A stretch of 64,000 bases of DNA from the NCBI GenBank assembly GCA_964247055.1, contig OZ176053.1, forward strand, positions 8,742,001 through 8,806,000, written 5' to 3'. Both the position numbers and the translations under genes were made by a program. Shown here in pieces: positions 1 to 14,500 of this stretch; within the stretch, counting starts at the first letter, position 1; each line of letters opens with the position of its first letter. This DNA is from Paragordius varius. Lineage: Eukaryota; Nematomorpha. The notes beneath the pieces are model-generated. The model was not told the DNA's origin, did no database searches, and was given only the letters and a program-made list of their open reading frames with translations.

Positions 1-1
1 T

Positions 2-3000
2 AATGAACTTCAAGCTATAGCTTTATGGCTAAGAGAACAGGAAAAGCAATTAACGCAAAATCGAATACCCATTTTCAATGATTCTGCATTACGTTCAATG
101 ATGACAGAATATAAGGTTTGAAATCTATCTTTTTAAAAACTACACCCTTTCATTTAAAGACATTTTTTCATTCAAAGTTAACTAACTTTTTTTCGTTCTG
201 GAATAATATTAAAAAATACCCTTTGAAACCAATGAGAGCCTAGTGAATGCTGTTTTTGACTAAAAAGGAGTGTTTTTCACAGAAATTAGCTATTAAAATA
301 ACTCTTTTCACTCAAATGTAATATTTGCTCACTTTAAAGCATATTTATTAACAAATTTGAGCTAAAAAATATTAGTTCAATATAAATATTATATTCTATT
401 TGAAAATTGTTGTTTTTTGAAAAATCGGATATACATTTTTTCTTATAGAATATGGAAAAGGATTATACGAAAAATGCCGAAAAATTAAAACAAGCTCGTC
501 AAACGCTGGATCAACTCTCTAAAGATGGGATACTTTCACCACAAAAAACTGATCGAATTTCACATTTGATTGAACAAGCTAATGAAAAGTTTGACGGGGT
601 AAATATATTATCTAAGTTTTTTATGAATAAAATAGTTCAATATTATGTGAAAAAATGTTTTTACAATACATTTAACTTTTATCATTTTTACAGATTCAGA
701 GTGAATATAAAACCAAGAGAAAAGAAATTGTAAATAATTATCATCGCATATTTCACTTTAATCAGCAATTACAAGACACTGAGGGATGGTTACATGCTAC
801 CCGACAAAACACAGAAAAGTTATTGCCTACCCTTAAACCCGATGATATAAAAGTTATATATTTAAAATTTTGATAACATATGTCTTTAGGTAAGAAGGAG
901 AGTTGAGAATGATAAATTCTCTGTGTATGGGACCGATTTTATTATAAACAATTAACATTTTTTTTCAAGCCATAAATTATAATAATACTTAAAATTATTG
1001 TGAAAATTGTATTTTTATCATGTTTTTGCATTCGTGATATTATTTGACTAAATCCTTGGCTGGTCAAAAAAGCCCAACCCCAACTATAATATACAATCCA
1101 TAGTTTTTAACGAATATTAAATTGAAATAAAAATGTTGTTTTGTCAACACACTCTAGAATTTACATCAAAGTATGGATGAACGTACAACCGATTACAATC
1201 AACTAAATTACACGTTTGTTCAATTGATGAATGATGGTTTGCGCTACAATGAACTGTATGATGTTGATGAATATGCCGTTCCTGAATCCATGAAAGATTC
1301 GATGAAAAAAATAAATGATAATTGGGAGTGGTTAAAGGGTATTGATGCCGCAAATATACCTAAAACAATAGTTTTACAAAAGATGGAAGGTTTGTTTTCG
1401 CTACGCAATTTCTTATTTTGATAATCATTCGGATAGAATCGTATTTTGTTTACAATAAAATTAGTTTCTTAAAAAATTAATTACTCTTAAAGCCAGAAAA
1501 GATTCGCAATCATCAAAAATATTCTGTAAAAATTTGATTCCAAATATTTATTTCGTATCTAATTTCTAGTTTATTGTCAACAAGTTTTGTTTTATGGTTT
1601 GAAACCACAATTGGCTTGGTCGCATTTTTGTCAAAAAATCCGACGGGCCCCATTCGCAAAATATATGGGCATTAACAAATATTTTATTAATTTTAAATAT
1701 ACGACTTTTAAAACTACTATTTATTTTAATTTTTTGCTAGTTCATTGCCAAAATTTGAAAAAATTAATTCAAAATGTTTGTTTGACAAAATCAATTTGTC
1801 TTAGATTTCCTTAAATTTTGTAATTGAAATTTTTTGTGGGTCGCAGAAATATTTTGAAGGGTCGCATGCGGCACACGAGCTATTTGTTGATCACTCCTGA
1901 TCCATGTTTACACAAATTTAAACTTTAAGCTGGATAAATAAATTTTTTACGGATTTTGAGGATCTAATATTGTATATTTAACGGTTATTAAATATTTATA
2001 CTAACCAAAAAATCAATATGTTTTGTATGATTAATATTTAATTATTTGATTAGATGCTCAGCCTGGTTCACCAGCAGCATGGTCAAAAGTACAGAAAGAT
2101 TTGTACGACATCAATGATAAATTAACTACCATAGATAATTATTTATCCACTCGAATGGTAAATGTTATAAATGAAAAGGAAATCGACGCCGAAATCAATG
2201 AAATAAAAGTAACTGTCAAATTGTTTAAAGATTGATTATTTTTATGTTTTGGTATAATTATATTTACCTTATATTTGTTTTTTGTTTGTTTTTAGAAATT
2301 TTCAAATGAAATTGAGCACATTAAACACAAGGTTGAAACGATAAAAGATTTGGGAAAATCTGATATGTTCAAAAAGGCTGGTTTTATCACAGATCAGGGT
2401 AGGTCAATTTATTTTAAAAAATATGCTCTTTGTTTTGTAATAATAATTTATATAATGTTCTATCAAAACCATTCACCATTCAACTATTTGTATTAATCCT
2501 GAGTTAAAAAAATAAATTTTCAGTAAAAGAAGCTGAAGACAAGTGTCAGGATTTACTCAATGCCACATCCCATCGCATAGGAGTCCTTAAAGCTATGCAT
2601 AAAGATCAAATTATATACCATACAATTTTGAATGATATGACAAATTGGTTGGAAGTGAATGAACCAATCGTTCAACAACTTATAAATGTTCGTGATCCAA
2701 CCAGAATAACTCCCGAAGAATATAATAAAAATCATGTAATTAACCGTTTTTGTTTACCATACATACAAATATTTCATTATTTTTGTTTTTTAGAAATTTT
2801 TTTTACATTTGTGAGAACAATATATTAGAAAAAAAAATAATTTAAATATTTATTTTTGCATCCTTATACAGTTGTTTTTGGCCAAAAAAGTACCGACGTA
2901 TGGCAAATTAAATCATGAATTAGAAACAATCATTACAAAAATGATAAATCATTACCCGGATGATGAAACAACCAATCTGAAGACACAACGTGATAATTTA

Positions 3001-6000
3001 CCCAAATTGTGGCATAAAGCGCATATGCAAAATTTGCATCGGTTCAAATTATTATTTTTATGTTAAGATACGGTCAAATCTTTTTTTATGCAGAGTTTTT
3101 TTAATGTTTACCTCTCCATTGGATTTTTGTAATTTTATTGGGCAATGTTTAACTGTTTAAACATTTGTTCGCACACTGTGTAATTTTAGGATACACACCT
3201 GTCAAAAATATGACTGGTGCAAATCGTTGATAATAGTTTGTATATTAAATTTATCTGATGTCGAATTGCATTAATCGCACTATAAAAAATTTAATATGTT
3301 GATAAAATATATTTGGATTCTATAAAAACATTGTAGGTAGAATGTAAAATTAAAGGATGCGCGGCGTTTGCCTTTAGGTAATTCTTTTCAAATCTTTTTT
3401 CGGTCATTTTTTACATTATGTCGACCAATAATACTAATGAAATTTTTTAATTTAAACGTATTAACTTTTTTTGTAAATTTTTGTGCGGTCTTGTTAACTA
3501 GATTAAAAAGAGGCGACTTTATATTTATCATCATTTGTAGTTTAACATATATAATATAAATTAGAAGTTTGAAAGAAATGCCCCCAGTAATTCAAAAAAT
3601 TGGTGTTCATCCTGAAACTGAACAAAAACTTTTACCATCCGATCAAATGCCGTCTGATATTGGAAAAGATGTCACTACAAAAGCACCAGCTACATTGTAA
3701 AATTTTTATATGATTCCATAAATAATTGCTATTTTTAAATAATATTAGTTTATATCATAGCTAAGGGTATTAATTCCCTAAAAGAATGAAAGTTGTATTG
3801 CTTCCCTAATGTTTTAACAATTTCTTGCAAGCATTGTCAGTTTTACTTATATGCCACTTTTTAACATTAGGCTTCAATAAATCTTGGGCGTGGTATAACT
3901 TGTTAAATTAAGGAAGATGAAGGACTTTTCTTGTGAAGATTTTTAATTGCAGTATTTATTAGTCTAGGAGATTTCACTATCCAACGATTGACAGTTCATT
4001 ATAAAACGCGAGTTGTCAGTTAAGTAAAACATTTTGCGACAAGAACAATCATCATATATAAATTTAAAGATTTTCCTTTTATTTAATATCTCCCAAATAT
4101 TGAGGATCATTTCATTTATACAGTAAGAAAAATCTTTCATTTTAATTACTTTTAGCGTTTCACACCTACTCTCACCATCGGATTTGAAAGAATTTAAAAG
4201 TCAACTGGAATCGTTTAAATTAGCTTTGGTGACAGAAGAATCAGCTTTAGATGTTATGAGTCAGGAGGTCAACACAGCTCTCAAAGATCGTGATGAGGAA
4301 CAACTTAATGTTTGGCTCGACCAAATTAAAGTAACCCTTAATTTATCTGTTGAGTTATTAGAGTATTTTTTAAAAAAAACTATGGTATATTATAAAATTT
4401 CTATGGGTTTATCAAAATATTTATGTCATTGTTGTAAACAAAACTGTATATGCCTATCGTTGCTACAAAAAGTAAGGATTCCAATCATCTTAGAACAAAT
4501 TTTATTTTTTTTTTAATCTATATTCTTTCAAATTTTTACTATTATTTCTATTTATATATGTATATTATTTATACAAGTCGGAACTTATCTATATAAAAGA
4601 ATGTATGTATGTCAGATTAAAATAAAAATTTAACAAGATAATTAGCATGCAGTGTACAATGAAATTATTGATTAATTGGCCGTATTCTTATCCCATTTAC
4701 ATGAAGTATATATGTGTAAAGAAAAATTTATACTGCTTATTACATCTATATATATGTTTGCTTGGATATTATTTAGTATATACTTTTTATCTATTTATAT
4801 ATTTCAAACCTATTTTTTAAAATAGCAAAAATATTGATTTTTCCTATTGTTAATTATTTACATTACAATTAATGTAGAATATGTATACAATATTAATGTA
4901 CTTTCATAGAGTAAGCTGTGTATTTAAGAGAAATTTTAATTAAACTACATTCTTGCTTGGATGATAGATCAAACCCATGCTGATTAATAATCAAAAAAAT
5001 TAGAAAGAGTTTTATTTATATTTTTAAAATTAAACATATTTTGATTGCAATTTTATAAATTTAATTAAATTTTCTCTCCCTAAATAAAATTGATTAACGG
5101 TCATTTTATTTCGAATGTTAAGTTTTAAGTTTATTGATTGGATTGATGTGAATTCTTTTTTTAAAATTAAAAACCTAATTGATCGGATAAATAAATATAA
5201 TATTGTTAATTTCTACCCTATCCACACTACCACCACCACCACTAAAGCAAATAGAAAGAAATGAAATAATAAATATACCACATAATAGTAATCACGATAT
5301 TGATGTAATAATCCCTTTTGTAGTTTCCCATTTACATACTCTGATCTGTCTTTCACATTTACATTGTGTGCTTTTACTATTATGATGTAAAAACATATAG
5401 AAAAAGGGTGAGCGTTCTCTCTTTCAAAGCTTTTTTCTGCATGTTGCAGAATCTTGTCTCCCCTTTCAATCATACACAATCACAGTCTTTTCAAAAAAAT
5501 TCTTGTGAAATTAACCAATTTTTCTGGATAGATATGAAATTCATTTTTTTTCTTCATACAGAATTTTTTTATTGCAAAAATATAAATCATTTTTTTTCCA
5601 TTACATAATTCTTGTCACGTTTTCTCCCACATACATTTTCTGGTTAGCTAATTTTGGTTATCAAATTGGGAAAAATAAATTATTTTATCGTCATCGCTAT
5701 TGTATTAATTATAGAAATTGTGAACTCTATATCGTTTTTTTATCCAAAATATTATCACTATATTGGTAGCAAAAAAATTAAAGATGTTTTTTTAGGATTA
5801 TTACATTGTTATCACAAAAAGTGATCTATTTTTTACTATATCCTAGCTTTGTACAATATCTTATACCACATACATGCCTTACACAACTAAAGTCTTTAAC
5901 CTTTTGTTACCACATTGCTTTTATGAGCCTTTTTCATTTTTCGCTATGTACAAATGATATAGATGATATGTATAAAAAATTTAATAGCTATAACCAAGAT

Positions 6001-8469
6001 ATGATGGAAATGACCATTGTAACTATGATATAATTTATCGCGAAAAGTCATTTTTACTTAAAATTGTATCAAGAAAAATTAGACAAATTTCGCTGTGTAT
6101 AACGATCGATGGATACTAATTTTCCTCCAACCCATCCCTTAAATCCTACCACCTCTTCGGCCATTGAATCGGAAGAGGTTATTTCCCGTGTCCGGGATTA
6201 TCAATTTGCGCTGTTAGAAAATCCGCCAACTACGAATCGCACGAGAACGACTTGTAATTACGTCTATTATACATGCGATCAACCGGCAATTCCAACCCGT
6301 GCTCATTACATTTCGAAACCTTTGGCATGGAATAAAGCTGGTGAAGCGACAACTCCTATCTCTGTACAATCGAATGCACCCACTAATTTTAAATCACCTC
6401 AACGCGTGATTCAAACTCCATCTCACAATGTCATTCCTACTACGTACATATCTCCTCATCGCTTCTGTGATTCCGTTTTTCCATCTCCTCATGGGAGTAA
6501 AACAACACTTCCTTCTAACGTACCAGTCATGAAAAAACCATCTTTACCCACTCATCATCGCGATACATCCTATGATTCAAAAATTATGAAGCATACCTTT
6601 CATCCAAGACGATACACTGACAGTAACAACAATTATTACTATCCTGGTAAGGACACCAATGATGTGTTAGAAGGGGTTGATGGTCGCATCTCTCGAATCT
6701 CCTCCCCGGATATCAAAATTCAACCTAAGCCGGGTCGAACCATGTATGTCAGTTTGAGTCGGACCCCATCACCCACACCATTGCAATTGGGAGGGAATAG
6801 CAGTAGACGTTCATATACACCACTCAGAAAAACGCCTATAGGTTATCCATACCAACACCCAATGCCCCAGAGTTTGTTGACTCACGCTTCTTATGCTCAA
6901 GAAAATGAAATAGTCCTACCTCCACTGGCACAAAGTGAAATTATAACTGTGTGGGAAAGGGAACATTTGTCTAAACTAACGCATCCATCATGCTTCCGAC
7001 AAGCCGAAAGGAATGCACTCTTGTTTGAACATCGGAAACAACCTTTACTCTTGCACTCCTCACAAGTGTCTTCTCCTATTAATAGTAGAGGTGTTGTTTC
7101 AGGCATAACACCTTCGAGAGCCCGTTCTTGCTCGATTCGTCGGAGACAGCACCTTCAGAGAGATAAGGAACGATTTTTAGCTGAGGAAAGTTTTTCTCCA
7201 TCTAGTCACAAATATTCACCTCAGAAAAATTCGACTGCAATAGCCTCTACGGCCAAACCATTTTATCATACGCAAATGTTATCACCAATTAAATCCCAAG
7301 TTGTTAATTAGATTTGATTACTCTCTTTGATTTATTTAAACATTAGGTTATAATGACAAGAACAGTTATTTTAAATTTTTCTATTCCTATAACACTTTTT
7401 TCCACCAGATTCAAAACAAACTAAATACTTTTAACTGTTTTCAAAGAACCTTAATTTAAAGAATTAACAATAGCTTATAGTGGTAATTTATTTTGTGTCA
7501 TTATTTCTAACCATAGCGCTAATAGATAATAAAAAAATGAAAGATTATTAAGTTGAATTAAAAAGTTGTTTTTAACGGACATTTAGCTCAGAAATTGCCG
7601 TTGATGGCTTAAAAATCTTTAAACTTAAATGAAGCATGTGTGTACCTTTGAAAAAATAGATAAACTATGTACAGTTTGAAAAATCATTTAACGTTAATCA
7701 TATGCGTGCCTGGAAATATTAAATAATGTTATTAGCCCTATTTTGGATTTCTCGTTCACAGTTATCGCTTGTTAAATTTTAACTGATAATTAAAAAAAAC
7801 AAATAAGAAAAAAAGCATTCTAGAGCAAGCATGTTGATAAGACTTTTAAAAAATTATATATACTCTTTCCTATGGTTGTTTTGAGCGGTCAATATTATAC
7901 CCGGTCTGACTGTTATAGGTAGTGTACCGTAAAATTTAGACGTTAATCACTCAAATTGCTTTAGATAATGTAAGAATAATAATTCACTGGAGTTTTTTTA
8001 TAGACAGTCAGACCCAACCTAACCTTCTCTTGCATGTCTTTTTTTCTATAATCAGTTTTAAATAAGACTCTCTGAATTATAAATATATTTTATTTATTAA
8101 ATCGATATTATATAATCATTTATATTTCACAATATATATTTTTATCCCTTTATACTATATATTTCTCGATAAATTAATTTTCAAGTGTATGCAATCTTAT
8201 ATCTAAAATAAAATTTCCAATTTGACTTTTTGGCCAATCTTTTTGAAATATTACATAATAATAATATTTTATATAACATTATGTTTTGTCATTTTTTTAC
8301 AAGGTAACACTAATCGATTTACATAGACATCACCATAAAAAACATATTATCAATTGTCTTGGTATATGTTACGTTAATGTTCATAAAATAAAAAAATATG
8401 ATTTATTGAGGCCTAACAAGAATTTATAAATCCCAAAAGAGTTTGGCTTTAATATTCATGTTTTTCAAA

Positions 8470-8518
<49 letters not shown>

Positions 8519-11500
8519 TTTTATCGTTGTCCACCATTTACGATTAAGGTCTTTATAGTTATCATTATAACCTTGAGTTTGACAATAACTATTTTTTAGC
8601 GATTATTATCACTAAATATTATCATAAATTCATATATATACCATTGATGTGTATTAAATTTAATAATTTACGAGTTGACACAAAATATATTTTTTGAAAT
8701 AATTTAATTTAAAGTGCTAACATGTATGTGTGTTGTTGTTTATGTATAAAATAATATTATAACTAAAGGAAAATCTTAAAGGTACTGTTATGAAATAGTT
8801 TCTAGAATTTTGTTTAAAGAGACAATAACTTTGATTGAATGAATTATATGCTTGGGTCACCAAATATTTTTTATTTAATCGTAATTGTTTGCAGATGACA
8901 AATAAATACTCTGTGTAATTGATCTCGTTCAGTTAGTTAAGTTAGTAATCTACAAGTTTTGCGATTTTGCTTATCTTTTGTTAAAAAATATATTGTATAA
9001 GAGGAGGAACCTTGGAAAACTATTAATATATAAAGTATTCATTCATTCTTCAACTATTAGTTGCAAAAACTGTGTTGTGATGGCAATCAATAACGCTTAT
9101 AATATTTATAAGAAATATTTAAAATATTATTAGCTCATTTTTATTTAAATTTATATTTTTTAAAAAACTTTATTTCGATCGATTTTTAAATGATATCAAT
9201 AAATTTTTTAAAATTGTACATTTAACGATATACTTATTACATTCTTATGTCCATTGTTCGATTTTCACAACATGGATGAAATGTTAATTACGAATATATT
9301 CACGAAAAATATATCAAAATTTATACGAAAATGAAATTTGATATGTGTTTTTAGGGAAAAAAAATCGTTTTTTTTTCGATTAAAAACATTATTTAATTAT
9401 AGTTGTTAATCATAATTCACAACAAAAAACTAAATTATTTACCATTCGATCGCTTAATAAAAGAAAATTCTGGATCCCTTAGTGTTGACACTTTGGGGTT
9501 GTTTTTGTGTTTTCTTATTTTGCGTTTATCGACTCTACATTATGGTCTGTGATAATTCTTTGCCTACCCATTATTCATGTTTGGAGTTTTATCCCCAAAG
9601 CTATGTAAGAAGTTCATTTTTATTTCTCCTCAAATAGTTATTCTATATCGAAATTCTCTGACTTATATCGCTTATTATTTTATTTATCTTATTTTTTTAC
9701 GATGATCACAAATTTTATCATTTTAAGGAATATTTCTATGCCAATTTATTGATTTTATTGCCATTTGACCTAGGCTATATCTATTAATGGCATTCCTTAA
9801 TATTTTACAAATAAAATTTGGTTTAATGTTTAGTTTCATATTTTTTTGTCATATAATGTGTGTCAATTTTGGGTCATGATATGTTGTTATAAATTTGGAA
9901 AAATTTAAATTAGTCGTTGCTTTCGGGCGCAAAAAACCTAAAAATTACTTTTAATAAAAATATTTGTTGTTAATAATAACTAAACAACTAATTTATATAC
10001 CTTTTTATTTTGAATGGATCATACAAAAGACAAAAATTAGATTTTACAAAAATATATTATTGTTGAATAAAATCAAGAGATAGATTTGTTATAGCGATTT
10101 TAATGGTGCTGTAAAAATAAGTTTTCAGTATGGTAAAAAATTTTTTTCAATCAAGTATTAAAACGGTTTTTATTATACATATTAATGGAAAATAAATTTT
10201 TCAATATCAAAAGCCTATATAACCATTTAATTTTCCTTAAAAAAACTTTGATCATAAAAAATGTCATACCACTTTTTAAATTTTAAAATTATTATAATAT
10301 AATTTATATTTTACCATTCATTTTTAGTTTTTTTATTAATAAATAAAATTTTACCACAAAAATTCTTAAAAACAGCGGCCAATTAATAGTTTCTATGGTC
10401 CCCAACCACCAATTTTTTGCGTTCTTGAAAGTTGGTCACTTTAAAAAATTACAATATTAAAAAAATAGCAAAAAGTTGCAAGCTCAATTTTATTTATTCC
10501 ATTTATTTTGGTTATTTTAAAGGAATTTCAACGAGATCTAGAGGGTCACCGTGTCGGTCACAAAATATTGAATGAGAATGGGAAGAAGGTTTTGGCGGAT
10601 CCAACCTTAGTTTCTAGTAAGGAGGAGGTCATGCAAATACGTTACAAGATAGATGATGTTAATGCTAAATGGGATAATCTTAAACAAAAATCTAATCAAT
10701 TACGGTATTAGTTTATAGTTTAGTAAATGATTTATTTGGTATAACATGTATATGTATGTTTGTAACAAAATATTAAGGTACATCGAATGAACCGTTTAAG
10801 TATATTCCAATTTACAGTCACGTATCCTTTATTTTATCAAAAATTATTTTTTTTGTTAAATGGGTATAAATATTTGGTAAAGAATGGAAAAAACAAGAGC
10901 TCTTTGGTATTAACGATTTCATATTCATCAAAAAAGTATAAAATTACCATAGAGCTCTTGTTTTTTCCATTCTTTACAAAATATTTATACCTATTTAACG
11001 AAAAAAAATAAATTTTTTATAAAATAAAGGATATATGACTGTACTTATTCGATAGTACTAGGGTTGGTGTTTTAAAAAACTTTTGGCTCTATTACTAAAA
11101 TAACAGACAAATCTTTTATATTCTGTGCTTTAACGTTATTCATTTATGTGATAATACCATAATAATCAGAATAAAATGATTAATATTTTTAACACGCACT
11201 CAATTAAAACAATATTCCCATAGTTTGACTATTCTGTATTTTTTTCCATTTTTCATTTCTAGAACTTTATGTGTTTTATTCATAAAGTGAACATAAGTGT
11301 GAAAATAAATTATTCAATAATTCATTATACCATAATTGAGCGATATTATTGAACTGCCAAATATTTTATACGTGTGCCTATGTTTACATCCAAAATTTAT
11401 AACGTCCATAAAAAGACTTTTTAAGGCAATAAACTCACCTAACCCTATAAACTTAAAATAAATTAGAACGACGCTCGAACAACATTATAATCCACGGAAT

Positions 11501-14500
11501 GCGATAGCTCAATCATTGGATGATTCAATAGGCTGGGTGCAAGATCGAACCAATCATTTGGCCATGATGAAACCTTTGGGTGGCGATGTTAATGCCCTAA
11601 GGCATCAAGCAGAAGAAATTAGGGTTAAACTCATTTTTTCCCTTAATTTTAAATTTGATTAAAATTGTTGTTTATATATTTATTGGTAATATTGATTAGC
11701 TTCTCTGGTTGGATATCGGCATTAATATATATAGTGTACCTATGAATATTACCAAATATCCATAACATATTGAATAGTTTGTTTCTTTACGCAAATGTAA
11801 TATATGTAGGATTAGGTATTATTAGTTTATAAACTCGATTTATAATATGAAACACATTTTGTAGATTATTTGTTATAAATAGATTGATATATAATTTTTT
11901 TTTCGTGTAAAAATTAATGCAGAATTTTAATATGAAATTGGATGAACAAAAAGGGCATCCCTTGGTACAAGATGTTTTGAAAAATAGTCAAGCTTATCTT
12001 ACCGATACGGGGTACTACAAAGCTCTGGAACGTCAAGGTTGTAATTATTAGTAGTTTTATATTAAAATATATTATTTCTAGAATTTCGATTTGTGAAAAT
12101 AAACAATATTTTCTTTTGTTGTTAATTATTGAAGAAATGGGAACGTCGCCTGCGATTGAAGCCAAAATACAGGAGGGCCGAGACTTAGAAAATAAAATTG
12201 TGGCATTAGATCAAAAATGGAGTGATTTGATTGACAATAGTGTGGCATGGGAGAATAATGTTCAAGATATGTTAAAAGTATTCTTAAATTTAAATGATAT
12301 GATTTCATAATTTTTAGTTAATGTTGTCCTTTAAAAAAACATTTATATTTTCGTTTTACAGAAAATGGAAGGTTTTAACGATCGACTCATAGCCGTGGAT
12401 ATTGATTTAAAGCAAAAACGTGAAGCGTTGTTACAAATGGATGCTGATGTCAAAAAAGATCCTTCACTTGCCTCGGATAAATATATGCCATACTATAAGG
12501 TAAATTATATTTTATGGAAAAATAAAGTGATTATTAAATTGTTTGGTGTTTCATGATAATCCATAAATGATTTTTTTTAAAAAAATAATTGCAGAAAATG
12601 AAACGAGAATTGGTCGAAGATGCATCACCTCTTATACATTCCCTAAATTCTGAAGCTAGTGATTTTTTGACACAAGGACTTTATCTTTCCAAAGAAAATG
12701 ATGGTCGACTCCAAAATGCCAATGAGGAATATGAAGATCTTTTGCACCAATTGGATAATAGAATTAACATGGGTTAGCCAATACATCATTATTTACTTTT
12801 AAACTAACAACCGTAGTAATAATCATTTTGGATACATTCAGGCCCACATAATACATTTATAAATAAAATATGATATATATATTTTTATTATAAGGGGGGC
12901 CTAATGGTAACTTTTATGAATAAATATATTTTTTTATAGTATTTTATGCATAATATATAAATATATATAGTCCAAAGTGGTGGTATAATTCCAGCATTAC
13001 TGATATCCGATCACCGAAAAGCTCCTGGACCTGTTTCAAATGAAAAGTTTGAACCGCAACAAAAGGTATATGACTCCTCACAACCAAGTACATCTCTGCT
13101 AGAACAACAATCGCAACGTTCCTACCCCGAATTCGGGAAAATTGTTGAAGTTCATAAACCACGAGATAATCATCCACCACAAATGTATGACAAATCTTCG
13201 TTTTATCGGGAACCGGGTCCTTCTTCCTTGTCTCGTCAATCTTTTGGTACCACACGATTTGTTGAAGGTATTTTACATATTCATTCAACAAATCAAACTA
13301 ATTTGATAGATTACATTTGATTTTTATATATTAAATTATTGGTTAAATTTGTAATAATAAAATGCTACTAAAAGACAAATATTTTTTAAAAGATCAAAAT
13401 CCTTATTTTTTCTAAATATCATGGATTTGCGCTGCAAAATAAAATATAAAGATAATTGGTAACTTATGCAATTATATATTTTAAAATTGCAATTATATCG
13501 TTTATGTAGGAAAATAATATTTAAAAAATATGGTTGCCTTAAAAAAGTATTTGACTTTCAGTTTTTACGTTTTGTTCGCTAACGCTGTATCTTCATAATA
13601 GATTTAACACTACCACCTTTGTGGGCCAAAGCATTAACAGATACCGGAGTACCATATTATGTCGAGTAAAATTTTTTAACCATTGTTCACGCATAATATT
13701 ATTTTTATGGCATATTTTCTACCATATATCTTTTTTATAGCATTAAATCTGAACGTACTTATTGGACACATCCTCTTATGATGGAAGTGTTACGGAGTTT
13801 GTCAGAAACGAATTTCATCAAATATTCGGCCTATAGAACCGCTATGAAACTCCGAATCATCCAAAAACGATTATTTTGTAATTTAAATCTGATAATATTA
13901 TTTACCTTTTTTCAATTAACTATATATAATCTTTGATAAAAAATATGAAACATAAAGGATTTAAAAAAAACTAATAATTAGTATTCTAATACCTATCGCC
14001 ACTTTACACAATTAATTCATGCCAATTCTGTTTTCTTCTTATGATATTTTTCATATTTGCTATCCATTATTTGTTTGCCGATTGTAATTATTCTCCATTT
14101 TTTGAATTTTTTATGAATTTTCTGGTAATTTTTAGTGTACTTGCTAAATCTTAACTCAGCCATCGATTTGTTTGATCAAGCAGGACTTAGAGATAAAAAT
14201 GAGGAAGAAATACATGTACCTGATCTTGTGACAGTTAGCAAACAAATTTATACCCAATTACATGCTGAACATCCTCACACAGTTACTAATGTCCCATATT
14301 CTACGGACATTCTTACCGATTGGGTTTTGGACGTTTTTGATCCGTATGATTTTTTAGTTTAAAATCTTATTAATATGCATTTTAAATTTCATAAAAACTG
14401 TAGCTTAATTACAATAATTACCATTTTATATTTGGAGAAATTCATCAACGTGCTTGATTATATATCAATTTTATTTAGCGACAAAATGATTTTAAACAAT

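Larger units (their letters stand above)
7312..10522. other. AT-rich intron sequence
   Basis: Remainder of the large dystrophin intron downstream of the nested ORF. I see no coding exon; donor and acceptor phases of the flanking dystrophin exons agree without one. It contains the foldback at 7899, a (TA)n tract at 8472-8516, and otherwise unstructured AT-rich DNA. The corresponding upstream part, 4331-6108, also holds no supportable feature. Confidence 0.6.

Noticed and set aside
1144-1421. Independent small genes at 1144-1421 on either strand
   Set aside because: The plus-strand reading is a dystrophin spectrin-region exon (1158-1389) that joins in phase with the exon at 2054; the minus-strand ORF is its shadow.
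5203-6033. Several small ORFs upstream of the nested gene
   Set aside because: Phe/Ile/Tyr-rich translations typical of AT-rich non-coding DNA; none connects in frame to the ORF at 6109 because of the TAA at 6100.
12944-13291. 115-codon minus-strand ORF
   Set aside because: It is antisense to the Pro-rich dystrophin exon 12971-13267.
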